A DNA stretch of 64,000 bases. It comes from Mycobacterium yunnanensis. GTDB taxonomy: Bacteria > Actinomycetota > Actinomycetes > Mycobacteriales > Mycobacteriaceae. Made by a program: the position numbers and the translations under genes. The DNA lies in the NCBI RefSeq assembly GCF_025823185.1, contig NZ_JACKVK010000011.1, positions 62,615 through 126,614 on the forward strand, given 5' to 3'. The notes beneath the pieces are model-generated. The model had not been told where the DNA came from. It searched no databases and saw only the letters and a list, made by a program, of their open reading frames with translations. This document shows, in pieces, positions 36,201 through 46,900 of the stretch; positions within the stretch are counted from its first letter, which is position 1, and each line of letters opens with the position of its first letter.

Positions 36201-36419
36201 GTGGTCGCCGGCGGCGAGGATTGGCGAGTCCTTCGGAAGGAGATCCGGCGGATTGCGCTGCGCCACCACGAACAGCGGACTGATCAACAGGAACAGCGTG
36301 CCGGCCAGGGCCAGCCAGAAGACGATGATGGCGATGGGACGCCGGACGACGAATCTACCCAGCGCCTCGAACACTTGGTGCACCGAGACGCCGCGAGTAT
36401 CGCCGCGGGTGAACATCAT
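33201..36419 (-). CDS. MmpL-family RND lipid transporter
   Basis: 1072 residues with the RND layout: one span, a periplasmic loop (residues about 60-190), five spans, a large second loop (about 410-790), five spans and a charged C-terminal tail. The proton-relay Asp-Tyr pairs are seen in GAGTDYAVFLFSRYQE and VGADYNLLLISRIRDE. The second loop is long and helical, with a cysteine pair (ACNIDPACVS), like the coiled-coil of the lipid-exporting MmpL group. It probably moves the lipid made by the PKS operon. The start could also be the second ATG (36416), which sits 6 nt after a TAACCT box. Confidence 0.92.
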   Translation of the reverse strand: MMFTRGDTRGVSVHQVFEALGRFVVRRPIAIIVFWLALAGTLFLLISPLFVVAQRNPPDLLPKDSPILAAGDHMKNAFKEADGGNVAVVVLSSDNELTPADEDVYRKLVAALKADTDSVKSTQDFVSIPELRDAMTSKDKHAWTLPISLEGGMGSGPGQAAYGKALDTVNEVTKGSSLKANVVGASATFEDLNKIGEHDQTIIEVSTVVTIFTILVIVYRNLVAMLMPLITIGVSMGVAQQVVAGLGELGLPIGPQTIVLMTGMLMGAGTDYAVFLFSRYQECLRRGMASDDAVVYALATIGEVIAGSAATVALTFMGLSFATLAVFLTVGPSLAVTILIAVLAAMTLLPALMVLAGRRGWVKPRKDITGRFWRMSAVRIVRRPKAYLAGSLVVLLALAGCATLIKYNYDDRKNLPDDAPSNQGYDALVKHFPVSTTMQQFIQVYAPNVDLRSPKSLADLEQMATRISQVPGIDSVRGITRPNGEMLQEAKSTYQAGEVGGKLADASGLIATNDQNLTLLANGAHQLADVNNQIRLQLLGSMGSIREVFSGLIQVKEAMGDDVTFDDLSKQAAILANMRSVGDSLGSSLDTVTNAYDSSKSMLVVLNSSMACNIDPACVSSRAELQRRVDGYNPADITYLKALSAGLKDTKGTDRLDDTIRKVGSNLERAFAGLQQLGIEDEGDLDAKLGELRQNANKLADSSKQLADGVQLLVDQTRNIGGGLDQASGFLLAMKRDASDPAMSGFYIPPQVLTQKEFKKAAQLFVSDDGHTVRYLVQTALNPFGAEAMDQVDLILKAANGSKPNTSLADAQITMVGFSAFQNDIRNHYDHDLNYIVIMTLVIVFLILVALLRAIVAPIYLVLSVVLSFVSAMGIGVVFFQFVLGQDMYWSVSGMAFLVLVAVGADYNLLLISRIRDEAKYGVRSAVIKTVGATGGVITSAGLIFAASMLALTVSSLSTVVQLGFVIGVGLLLDTFIVRTITVPAVAVLVGDSNWWPSKTPRQMIEEKRRKARAAAAQAYEEEGPTGPIRTGVAPGGTDGTDVDDDGDVGDEGYAVAVRTASRINAAWRNED

Positions 36420-36422
36420 GTG

Positions 36423-36428
36423 AGGTTA
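36423..36428 (-). promoter_or_regulatory. Candidate -10 element (TAACCT) for mmpL
   Basis: TAACCT ends 3 nt before the first and 6 nt before the second in-frame ATG, which favours the second as a leaderless start. Confidence 0.4.
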
Positions 36429-36712
36429 CACCGGCCAGCAACGGTGCCGGTCCAGCCGACGACGGCTGCCAGCGCACTCTTAGTCACGTCGAGAGGACCC
36501 ACGTGCTCCAACTGTACGTACGGGACGGCAAACGGGAAATTCGTCGGAGAATCAACACGTTTCGTACCGATCGACTGTTTCGCACTCGTCGAGAGTCGCC
36601 GTCCTCAGCCACTGAACCGCCACCCATGTCGGGTCGAATGTCGTCGCCGCACAGGCTCTCTCGCGCAACCTCCGTCGGGCCGCCGCGGCCGCGACGCGTC
36701 GAGGTCCTCGGA
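36429..36712. other. Non-coding stretch upstream of mmpL
   Basis: About 290 bp between the end of the PKS operon and mmpL. It contains the perfect palindrome GTACGTAC (36514-36521), which could be a regulatory site; nothing else is recognised. Confidence 0.4.
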
Positions 36713-38044
36713 CTAGATGACGGTGCCCTTCAGACCGAAATCGGTCAGCGCGCGAACGACGTGCTCGGCCAGCCACTCCCGGGTGTTGGCCGCACCCACT
36801 TCGTAGGCCACCACGTTGAGTGAGACGCTGCCGGCGATGCGTCCGGCCGCCACGACCAGCTGACCGCCGGCTCTCTCGAGAGCCGCACGGGTGACCCCTT
36901 GGTCCACGGGGCGAAACAGCATGAACTGGGCGTCGGTGCCGTCGGCACGGGCCATCTCGGTCGGCACGTCGCCCAGATTCGAGCACGACACCGGCAGGTC
37001 GCCGAAGATGACCTCGGCCGTCCGCCGGACGGCGCGGACGGGCACGAACGGCGTGATCGGAAGCAGCTCGTGCTTGTCGTCATGACCTTCGCGGACCGCG
37101 GAGAGCGCTTCGCGCACAGCCGTTCTGGCGTTCGTCAGATCTGCGGTCGCGCCGGTGGGGTTCACCGTCGCGGTGGCTATCTGCATGGCGTTGCCGCGGT
37201 GGTCGTCGTCCCCGCCACGGTCGCTGAGCGCGATCAGCAGCGTGACGGCTCCGTCGGACGGTCGCGCCCGGCCCATCCGCTCCCCCAGGACGGCTCCGAA
37301 CCCGGCGAGCAGCGAATACCCGGTGCCGCCAAGTTCGCCGGCGCGGGAATCCCACTCGGCGGCCTCGACGACGGCGGAGACCGTCGGCAGCACCACGGGG
37401 CCGTCGGGACCATCCGGTGCGGCAGGGGTGCCGGCCGCACGGGACTCGGAGATGCTGGCGCGGCTGCGATGGGCGTACTTGGCGGCCGTGACGACGGTGC
37501 GCGCGAAGTCGGGCAGGTCGCGGGCCACCTGACGGGCGTCCGATGCCAGGGCCGCGCGACGGGTCCGCGATCGCGGCAGGCGGTAACCGAGGTCGCGACG
37601 AGCGCCACCGATGGCGTCGACCAGCGTGCGCACCGACGCACCGTGGTCGAGCAGACAGTGCGACGCCACCAACGTGACCGCCGTCGTGCCGTCGGTCATC
37701 GGCAGCACGCCCAGGTGCCAGCCCGGTCCGTGCACCGGGTCGACGCGGAGCTGGGAGCGCTCGTCGAGCCACCCGCCCAGTTCGCCAGGCGGTCTCGCAG
37801 GCTCCACGTCGAGCGGAGTGGCCGGACCGGTCGCAGCCACCCACCGATGCCGCCCGAACGGCAGAATCGACGGCTCGATGAGCCGACCGGCAAAGCCGTA
37901 TCCGACGTTGCGGTGAAGCCGCCGCAACCCCGCCATGTCGACCGGATGGGTGTAGACCCACACGTACTGGACCAGTTGCGAACGCCCCGTCGCCTGCATC
38001 GACAGGAAGGTGGCCTGGTCGATGTAGGCCAGCCGGTCGGTCAC
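36713..38044 (-). CDS. PapA-like protein with altered HxxxD motif (paralogue 3)
   Basis: 443 residues, related over its full length to the next gene upstream and to 21903-23237. N-terminal DRLAYIDQATFLSMQATG and LIEPSILPFGRHRWV are family marks. The catalytic motif is H129-C-L-L-D133-H134, keeping His and Asp but not Gly. It may be an acyltransferase or an inactive structural partner. The GTG at 38044 overlaps the stop of the upstream paralogue, so it is the last gene of the pks operon. Confidence 0.78.
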   Translation of the reverse strand: MTDRLAYIDQATFLSMQATGRSQLVQYVWVYTHPVDMAGLRRLHRNVGYGFAGRLIEPSILPFGRHRWVAATGPATPLDVEPARPPGELGGWLDERSQLRVDPVHGPGWHLGVLPMTDGTTAVTLVASHCLLDHGASVRTLVDAIGGARRDLGYRLPRSRTRRAALASDARQVARDLPDFARTVVTAAKYAHRSRASISESRAAGTPAAPDGPDGPVVLPTVSAVVEAAEWDSRAGELGGTGYSLLAGFGAVLGERMGRARPSDGAVTLLIALSDRGGDDDHRGNAMQIATATVNPTGATADLTNARTAVREALSAVREGHDDKHELLPITPFVPVRAVRRTAEVIFGDLPVSCSNLGDVPTEMARADGTDAQFMLFRPVDQGVTRAALERAGGQLVVAAGRIAGSVSLNVVAYEVGAANTREWLAEHVVRALTDFGLKGTVI

Positions 38045-39402
38045 ACGATCGTCCCGGTGAGTTCGAACTCGTCGAACACCGCGGCCAACCGTTCGCGCAG
38101 GGCCTGCTTGGTGTTCTCGACGCCGGGCTGGTACCCCACGACGGTGATCGTGACCTTGCCGTCGAGCCGACCGGACACGACGGTCAGCAACCCGCTGCGC
38201 TCCTCGAGCACACCGCGGGTGATGCGCTGGTCGATGCCGCGCAACCACACCTGCTGCGCCGGCGCTCCTGCGGGGCAAGCGAGTTGCACCGGCAGGTCGC
38301 CGACGTTGGAGCTGGACACCGGTTGGTCGGTGAAGCCGAACGCCAGGTCCGCGCCGTGCCGGACGGCGAACTTGGGGACGAAGGGGTTCAGTGGCAACAG
38401 CGCCAAGGCTTCGTCGGGCTCGTCGCGCATCACCTTGAACGCCTCCCGCACCGCGGTACGGGTGTCAGTCAGGTCCTTGGCGACGTGAGTGGGGTCGACG
38501 CGGACGTAGGCCAGCTTGACGGCGTTGGCCCGCGTGTCCTCCAGCGTGCGGTCGTTGATGGGCACGATGAGCCCCACCGTCCCGTCGGATGCCAGCGCCC
38601 GACCCTGATGCACCGCGAGCCGGGCCGAAAGACCAGCCTGGAGTGAATGACCGTTGCCGCCAAGGGCTTCGGCGCGGGCGTCCCACTGTGCGAGGTCGAC
38701 GAACGCGGAGACGGCCGGCACGATCACGGCTTCGTCGGGACGGCCGACCCTTGGCCGCGCCGGCGCGGGCGTGCCCGCCGACTGCCTGCGCTTGGCCCGG
38801 ACGAACTTCGCGGCGGCTACCAGCGTGCGCCCAACCTCGGGCAGGTCACGCACCGTCTGGCGGGCGTCGACGAGCAGCGCCTCGCGCCGCGTGCGTGACC
38901 TGGGCAGCGGGTAGCCCAGATCGCGTCTGGCGCCCATGACGGCCTCGAATACCGACAGGAACGCACCCCCACCGTCACCGATGCAGTGCGAGCCGACCAG
39001 CGTGATCGCGGTCGACCCGTCGTCGAGAGGCTGTACCGCCATGTGCCAGGCGGGACCGTGCTCTGGGTCGATGGGGACCTGGGCCCGCTCGTCGACCCAG
39101 TCGCTGAGCTCGGCGCGAGGCCGCGGGGTCGTGGCGACCTCCAGCGGTGAGGGCGGACCGAGCGAGGACACCCAGCGGTGCCGCCCAAACGGCAGCACCG
39201 ACGGTTCGATCAGCCGCCCCGCCAACCCAAAGCCGAAGTCCTGGTGGAACCGTCTAAGCTCGGCCCAGTCCACCGCGTCCTCGTACACCCAGACCATTTG
39301 CATGGCCGCGGACTGTCCGGTGGCGCGTAGGCCGAGGAACAAGGCCTGGTCGACGTAGTCGAGCAGGTTGTCGGTGGTCGGCCGAGTCTGCGTCGACGCC
39401 AA
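38041..39402 (-). CDS. PapA-like acyltransferase with intact HxxxDG motif (paralogue 2)
   Basis: 453 residues. H139-C-I-G-D143-G144 is a complete HxxxDG motif, so this is the best candidate for an active member of this three-gene family. It may transfer an acyl group from the PKS to an alcohol or sugar, as PapA proteins do. It begins with TTG at 39402, 3 nt after the PapA stop, with AAGGG a few bases upstream, and overlaps the next paralogue by 4 nt. Confidence 0.8.
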   Translation of the reverse strand: MASTQTRPTTDNLLDYVDQALFLGLRATGQSAAMQMVWVYEDAVDWAELRRFHQDFGFGLAGRLIEPSVLPFGRHRWVSSLGPPSPLEVATTPRPRAELSDWVDERAQVPIDPEHGPAWHMAVQPLDDGSTAITLVGSHCIGDGGGAFLSVFEAVMGARRDLGYPLPRSRTRREALLVDARQTVRDLPEVGRTLVAAAKFVRAKRRQSAGTPAPARPRVGRPDEAVIVPAVSAFVDLAQWDARAEALGGNGHSLQAGLSARLAVHQGRALASDGTVGLIVPINDRTLEDTRANAVKLAYVRVDPTHVAKDLTDTRTAVREAFKVMRDEPDEALALLPLNPFVPKFAVRHGADLAFGFTDQPVSSSNVGDLPVQLACPAGAPAQQVWLRGIDQRITRGVLEERSGLLTVVSGRLDGKVTITVVGYQPGVENTKQALRERLAAVFDEFELTGTIV

Positions 39403-39405
39403 TGC

Positions 39406-40896
39406 TCAGCCCTTGGCCATCGGCAACAGCCGTTCCCGGTCGCGAACAGCGTTGCGGTGCAATGCTTCTCCGTGCCGAAGATGGGCGCGGCTCGGTGCCG
39501 GGATCGCACCGTCGGCAACGCCGAGGTAGACCGCCACCATGGCCGCCAGGTACCGGTCGACCGATTCGCGGGCGATCGGGTTGTCCGGGAACGCCACGGT
39601 CACCGAGGTCTCGCGCTCGCCGCGGTTGACCCACAGACCGATCTGGTACGCCGAGCGCGCGTCGCTGAAGACGCGGCCGTTCATCCGCTCCCACTCGGCG
39701 ATGATGCTGGGCGACAGGGGCGGCAATCCGGCGTCGAGGAACGACACCATCGGCACGCCGGGATCGGGTGCACGCAGCCCCAGTTCCCCGTCGGCCAGCT
39801 CGAGGACGCGGTCGAACGGGATGGGGCCCAAGCACATCCGACCGTCGAAGGACTCTTGAGCCGCTCGGGCGGTGTCGGCGAACGACGTGGGGTCGACCGT
39901 CACCGAGACGGGCACCACACCGGTGAACCATCCCGTGGTCTGGAACTCCTCGGGCGTCGCGCGCGTCGTGGTCGGTGTGATCACGTGATAGTCGGTCGAG
40001 CCGGTGAGGGCTTCCTGTGCCATCGCCGCGCACGCGAAGACGCCGCCGATGAAGCGGGCGCCCGCGGCCGTGCAGGCCGCCTCGAACCGATCCGACTGCT
40101 GCTTGTCCAGCAGTCGCACCGTCACCAGGTCGCCGGTCTTCGACCACGGCGGATCACCGAGCGGGAAGGGGAAGTGCGGCAGCGTGCCGTCGTTGCACTC
40201 GGCGAAGCGGATCCACTCCCGCACCTCCGGCGAATCCAGCGTGAGGCTGGACAACGTCTGGCTTTGCCGTGAGCAGTAGTCGTCGTAGCTGCCCGCGGTC
40301 GGAAGCGGAATCGGGCCCGCGCCACTGATCAGCGCCGCGTACATCATGTGGATCTCGACGAGCACCAGACCCATGAACATCGCGTCGGTGTGCACGTGGT
40401 CGACGCTGATGTAGAAGGTGAAGTGGTCGGCTCGCTGAATGATGCCGAAGGAGAAGCAATCCCACTGCAACGGGTTGGGCGTGGCGAGCACGTGCTCGCG
40501 CCACTGGGTTGCCGACATCTCGCCGTACTTGGTGGGCACGAACGAGATGTCCCGCGGATTCTGGACCGTCCGGCGAAGGATCTCACCGTCGTCGGTCATC
40601 TCGAACCAGCTGTGATAGGTGTCGTGACGACGCAGGTAGGCGTTGACGACGTGCGACATCGCACGAATGTCGCACTGCCCCTGCATGTCCCAGGCCGGGA
40701 TGTTGAGCCGGGCCATGTCGGTGCCGTTGGCCACGTGGTTGAGGTACCCACGGATGTGCTGCGCCTGCTGGTAGCTGGGCGGCACGGAACTCACCGGTGC
40801 GTTCATCACCTTGGCCCGGCTGGCGGGCGACGGGTGCCAGGACACCACGTCGCCGGATGCCCCAATCCAGTCGTGGATCGCCTTGATCGCAACCAT
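39406..40896 (-). CDS. PapA-family acyltransferase
   Basis: 496 residues, like mycobacterial PapA1-PapA4 enzymes that acylate trehalose-based lipids using PKS- or CoA-bound acyl groups. N-terminal region WHPSPAS and PPSYQQAQHIRGYL; catalytic region SVDHVHTDAMF, in which H167 and D171 are present and the last residue is Ala172 in place of Gly; the second lobe has GGVFACAAMAQEALTG and TGWFTGVVPVSV. It follows the PKS by 59 nt. By context it should acylate the lipid made by that PKS. Confidence 0.9.
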   Translation of the reverse strand: MVAIKAIHDWIGASGDVVSWHPSPASRAKVMNAPVSSVPPSYQQAQHIRGYLNHVANGTDMARLNIPAWDMQGQCDIRAMSHVVNAYLRRHDTYHSWFEMTDDGEILRRTVQNPRDISFVPTKYGEMSATQWREHVLATPNPLQWDCFSFGIIQRADHFTFYISVDHVHTDAMFMGLVLVEIHMMYAALISGAGPIPLPTAGSYDDYCSRQSQTLSSLTLDSPEVREWIRFAECNDGTLPHFPFPLGDPPWSKTGDLVTVRLLDKQQSDRFEAACTAAGARFIGGVFACAAMAQEALTGSTDYHVITPTTTRATPEEFQTTGWFTGVVPVSVTVDPTSFADTARAAQESFDGRMCLGPIPFDRVLELADGELGLRAPDPGVPMVSFLDAGLPPLSPSIIAEWERMNGRVFSDARSAYQIGLWVNRGERETSVTVAFPDNPIARESVDRYLAAMVAVYLGVADGAIPAPSRAHLRHGEALHRNAVRDRERLLPMAKG

Positions 40897-40955
40897 CTAT
40901 CTCTCCCCTGGTCCTGAAACTTCGGTGAGCGACGTCATCGGCGCTAAATCGATGG

Positions 40956-43900
40956 TCACGGCGACACCGCCGGCTGGGCGGAGTCGACGTCGAGGTCCGC
41001 GGCGATCATCTCGCTCAACCGCTCTGCGAGTCCACGCACCGTGGTGACGTCGGTCGACCCGATCCGCACACCGGTTTCCGACTCGAGCCGGGTGCGCAAC
41101 TCCAACGTCCCGAGAGAGTCTAGGCCGTATTCCGACAGCGGCCGATCCGCGTCGACCGAACGCCGCAGGATCAGGCTCATCTCCTCGGAGATGAGCCGCC
41201 GCACGCGGGCCGCCCATTCCTCCCGCGGCAACAGGCGAAGCTCCTCGAGGAACTCACTGGAGCCCGACCGATCCTGGCCCATCGAGGCAAATGCCTCCGC
41301 GAACGGGCTGGTCTGCGCGAACGCCGTGAGCCACGCCGCGCCGGCGACGGGCGCATACCCGCTGTACACCCGGGTGTGGCGCATCAGGGTGTCGAATGCG
41401 TACGCACCGTCCTCGGGAGCGATGGCCATGCCGTCGTTGTCGGCCATGGCTTGGCCTGCACCGATCTGAGCCCACGCACCCCACGCCACCACCTGGGCGG
41501 GCAGGTCATGGGCGCGGCGCCACCGCGCGAACGAGTCCACCCAGCTGTTGGCGGCGGCGTAGGCACCCTGGCCCGGCGAGCCCACCATCGCGGCAGCCGA
41601 GGAGAACAGGCAGAACCAGTCCAGCGATGCGGTGGCGGTGGCCTCGTGCAGACGCCACGCTCCCGCCGCCTTGGGCGCCCAGTCCCGGTCGATCAACTCG
41701 TCGGTGATGTTGGCGAGCGTCGCGTCCTCGATGACCGCGGCGGCGTGCAGGACGCCGCGCAGCGGAATTCCCGTCGCGGTGGCCGCGGCGACCATCCGGG
41801 TGGCGGTCTCCGCCTCGGACACGTCGCCGAGAATCACCTCGACCTCGGTGCCGCCCTTGCGAAGGCGTTCGATGGCGCGTTGCGTCTCGGGCTTGGGCGC
41901 GGAGCGGCCGTTGAGGATGATGCGACCACACCCGGCGGCGGCCATCTTCTCGGCCAGGAACAATCCCAGCCCACCAAGGCCACCGGTGACGACGTAGGCA
42001 CCGTCGGCACGGAACGCTGGCGCCCGCTCGGCGGGAACCACGGCCGCGAACTGACCGGTGCGTGGCACGTCGAGCACCAGCTTGCCGGTGTGCTCGGCGG
42101 CACCCATGGCGCGAATGGCGTTGGCGCCGTTGGCCAATGGGTAGTGCGTGGTCTGCGGCGGCGGCAGCACGCCATCGGCGATCTGCTGGTACACCACCTC
42201 GAGGAGGCTCCGCAGCGTGTCCGGGGCGACGAGGGTCAGCAACGCCAGGTCGACGGCGTAGAAGGACAGGTTCCGCCGGAACGGGAACAGGCCCATCTTG
42301 GTGTCGCCGTAGATGTCGCGCTTGCCGATCTCGACGAACCGGCCACCAAAGGTCAGCAGCTCGAGACCGGCGCGCTGGGCGGCGCCGGGCAGCGAGTTCA
42401 GCACGACGTCCACGCCGTAACCGTCGGTGTCGCGGCGGATCTCCTCGGCGAACGTGGTGCTGCGCGAGTCGTAGACGTGGGTCACGCCCATGTCGGCGAG
42501 CATCCGCCGACGAGCGGGGCTGCCTGCCGTCGCGTAGATCTCGGCGCCCGCCGCCTGCGCGATGGCCACTGCGGCTTGACCGACGCCACCCGTTGCGGAG
42601 TGGATCAGCACCTTGTCACCGGATCCGATGCGCGCCAGGTTGTGCAGCGAGTACCAGGCGGTGGCGTGCGCGCTCGGCACGGCCGCGGCGGTGGCGTCGG
42701 GCAACTCGGCCGGAATGCGCACCGCGAGGTTCGCATCGCAGGTCACGAAGGTGCACCAGGCGCCCGTCGCCGAGATCCCTGCGACGCGGTCGCCGATCTC
42801 GTGGTCGGTCACGCCAGCACCGACGGCGGTGACGACGCCTGCGAAGTCCGCACCCAGCTGAGGCATGCGTCCCTCGAAGGACGGGTAGCGGCCGTAGGCG
42901 ACGAGGACGTCGGCGAAGTTGAGGTTGGACGCCGAGACGGCCACCTCGATCTGTCCCGGGCCCGGTGCGGTCCGCTCGTAGGCGACCAGCTCGGCCGACT
43001 GCAGGTCACCCGGCGTGCGAATCTGCAGTCGCATGCCGTCGCGTTCGGGGTGCACCACGGTGCTGTGGCGCTCCTCGGGCTGCAGCGGGGTGACGTTGAG
43101 GCGGGCGGTGTAGTAGTGACCGTCGCGCCAGGCCGTCTCGTCCTCGTCGGACAGGGAGAGCAACTCGGCGCCGACGAGGGCGACGTCGGTGGCGTCGTCG
43201 ACGTCGATCTGGGTGGGCCGCATCCGCGGATGCTCCATCCCGATGACCCGTACCAGGCCGCGAAGGCCGCCCTGGGCCAAGTTCGGGGTCTCCCCCGGCA
43301 GCACGCTCTGCGCACCCCTGGTCAGGACGAAGAACCGGGGCGGTTCGCCTGCCACGTCCGGCAGCACCTTGGCCACGCGGACCAGGTGACGGACGTGGTC
43401 GGCCCCGTCGACGACCAGGTCGGCGTCGGCGGCGCGGGGATCCTGGATCACCACGACGGCCGCGCTTTGCCGGGCGGTCAGGGTCCGGTGCAGCAGGTCG
43501 GCGTTGGCGGCGTGGTCGCCGTCGGCGCTCCACGTCATCGCCGTCACGTCGGCCTCGCCGGCCTTGAGGACGTCGGCGAGCTGATGTGCCAGCATGTCGG
43601 ACTCGTCGGAGGTGCTGATCAGCAGCCAGTGCCCGTGTCCGACGACGTCGGTGGCCGGCAGCTCCTGGCGGCGCCAGTCGATCGTCAGCAGTCGCTCGTC
43701 GAGGCGCTTGTCGCGCAATCCCTGCTCGGAGACGCCGGTGCCCAGGCGGAGGCCGGCCACGGTCAGCACGACCGCGCCGTGCTCGTCGAGCACCTCGACG
43801 TCGACCTCGACCGACCCCGCGCTGGCGCTGACCAGCTGCACGTAGCAGTAGTGCGCGTTGCGGGTCGACGCGTGCGCCCGCAGCCGCCGCACGCCCAGCG

Positions 43901-46900
43901 GCAGCATCAGCGTGCCGGTGGCGTCGGTGTGGAGGTCGGGGTGGGCACCGACGGCCTGGAAGCAGACGTCGAGCAGGGCGGGGTGGATGCCGTAGGCACC
44001 CTGCTGTGAGCGGATGGAGCTGGGCAGCGCCACCTCGGCCAGCACCGAGCCGCCGGGGCCCTCGGTGGTGTGGGCGGCCGTCAGACCGGTGAACGCCGGT
44101 CCGTACTGGATGCCCCTGGCGTCGTACCAGTCACGCATCTCCGCGCCGGTGAGCTCCACGGGGTGCTCGGCGAGCAGCGCGGTGACGTCGTAGGTGGCGG
44201 CGTCGGCCGAGTCGTCGGCGGTGTGCAGCACCGCGGTGGCACGTCGCACCTCCTCGCCCTCGAGCCGGGTGGTCACCTGGAAGTCGGTCTCACCGTCGGA
44301 GGTCAGCGAGGCGACCGCCGAGATGGGCGTGTGCGGTTCGAGCAGCAGAAGCTCCTCGAAGACGATGTCGCGGGCTTCCGACGCCTCGCCGAACACCGTG
44401 CGAGCCGCCGAGAGGGCCATCTCGCAGTAGGCGGTGCCGGGAAGGGCTGCGACGCCGTGCACCTGGTGGTCGGCGAGCCACGGCTGGGCGTCGGTGCCGA
44501 TGTCGGCCTGCCAGACGTGTCGTTCCGGCTCCTCGGGCAGCCGCACGTGGGCACCGAGCAGCGGGTGGACGGCCAGCGTCGACGCGCCCTGCTCCTGTCC
44601 GTCCCTGGCGAGCATCAGATGCGGGTGGTGGAACGTCGGTAGAGGGGCGTCGACGAGCGCGCCGACCGGCCACAGCGCGGCGAAGTCGATCGCGGCGCCT
44701 GCGCCGTGCAGGGCTGCCACGAAGTCACGCAGGCCGTGGGGCATCTCCTGCTCGCGACGCAAGCTGGCCAGGGCCGCCATGCGGACGTCGAGGCTACGGG
44801 CGTTCTGGTCCACCGCGTAGGTCAGCAGTGGGTGCGGCGACAGTTCGCCGAAGACCCGGTAGCCGTCTTCGAGGGCCGCTTGCACGGCCGCGGCGAAGCG
44901 GACCGCGTGGCGCAGGTTGTCGGCCCAGTAGTACGCGTCGAAGTCGGCGGGGTCGCGCGGGTCGTACAGCGTCGACGAGTAGTACGGCACCGTGGGTTCG
45001 TTCGGCGTGAGGTCCGCCAGCGCCTCGGTGAGTTCGTCGAGGATCGGGTCGACCTGCGGGGAGTGCGAGGCGACGTCGACGGCGATTTCACGGGCCATGA
45101 TGCCGCGCGCCTCCCATTCGGCCGCCAGCTTGCGGACCGACTCCTTGGCGCCGCCGACCACCGCGGACTGCGGGGAGGCGACCACCGAGAGCACGACGTC
45201 GTTGACGCCACGGGCGGCGAGTTCAGAGAGCACCTGCTGGGCGGGCAGTTCGACCGACGCCATGGCGCCGGACCCGTCAAGGGTGGCCATCAGGCGGGAC
45301 CGGCGGCAGATGACCTTGACGCCGTCCTCCAGCGAGAGCGCTCCGGAGACGACGGCGGCGGCCACCTCACCCATGGAGTGGCCGATCACCGCGCCGGGCA
45401 CGACGCCGTGGGACTTCATCGTGGCGGCCAACGCCACCTGCACGGCGAACACGGTGGGCTGCACGTTGTCCATGCCGGTCACCACCTCGTCCGAGGTCAT
45501 GGCCTCGGTGACGGAGAACCCGGACTCGGCGGCGATCAGCGGTTCGATCCGAGCCACGGTGTCGGCGAACACGGGCTCGGACGCCAGCAGCGCCTTGCCC
45601 ATGCCTGCCCACTGCGACCCATGCCCGGAGAACACCCAGACGGGACCGCGCTGGCCCTTGTCGACGGCGGCCTCGTACGGGTCGTCGCCCTCGGCGACGG
45701 CGCGCAGTCGCTCGACCAGCTCCGCGCGGTCCGTAGCGATGACGACGGTGCGGACGGGCCGGTGGGCGCGTCGCCGCGCCAGTGTGTAGGCCAGGTCGGC
45801 GAGGTCGACGTCGTCGGAGCCGTTCTCGACCCAGTCCGCGATCCGTCCCGCCGTGCGGCGCAACTCGTCGGGCGTGGTGGCCGACAGCGGAAAGAGGTGC
45901 GGCCCCGTCGCCCGCTCGGGGTCGGTGCCGGCGTCGACCGTGCGGGTCGGCGCACCGGCGGGGGCCTGCTCGAGCACGGCGTGGACGTTGGTTCCGGACA
46001 AGCCGTAGGACGACACCGCTGCGCGCCGCGGATGATCGCCCGCGACGGGCCAGGGAGTCTCCTCGGTGGGCACGAAGAGGTTGGACTCGATGCTGGCAAT
46101 CTCGTCGGGCATCGAGGTGAAGTGCAAGTTCTTCGGTACCACGCCATGCTGCAGCGACAGGATGGCCTTCATGAGGCCGACCGCGCCGGACGCGGATTGG
46201 CCGTGGCCGAAGTTGGTCTTCACCGAGCCGAGAGCGACGGGTCCGGTCTTGCCGTAGACGGCCGCGAGGCTGGCGAACTCGATCGGGTCACCGACCGGGG
46301 TTCCGGTGCCGTGCGCCTCGACCATGCCGATGGTGGCGGCGTCGACGCCGCCTGCCGCCAGCGCTGCCTCGTAGACCTTGGTCTGCGCGTCGCGCGACGG
46401 GGTGGCGATGTTGACTGTGTGACCGTCCTGGTTGGCCGCCGTGCCGCGGATGACTGCCAGCACGTCGTCACCGTCGGCGAGCGCGTCGTCGAGGCGCTTG
46501 AGCAGAAGGACGGCGGACGCCTCGCCGGAGACGAAGCCGTCGGCGTGAACGTCGAAGGCGTGGCAGGTGCCGGTCGCGGACAACATGCCCTGGGCCGAAC
46601 CCGAGGACATCTTGCGGGGCTCCAACATGATGGAGACGCCGCCGGCCAAGGCCATGTCGCTCTCGCCGGCGTCCAGGCTGCGGCACGCCATGTGCACGGC
46701 CAGCAGGCTGGACGAGCAGGCGGAGTCGACGGTGAAGGCGGGTCCGTGCACGCCGAGGTGGTAGGCGATGCGGCCAGAAGCCAAGCTGAAGTTGCTGCCG
46801 GTGAACCCGTACGGGCCCTCGACGGCGTTGGCGTCGGCGGCGAGCAGTTGGTAGTCCTGATGGGTCATCCCCATGAAGACGCCGGTCAGCGAGCTCGCGA

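Noticed and set aside
39406..40896. PapA as an inactive protein because the motif is HxxxDA
   Set aside because: The catalytic His and the Asp are present and the rest of the PapA fold looks intact; the change of the last Gly alone is not enough to call it inactive.
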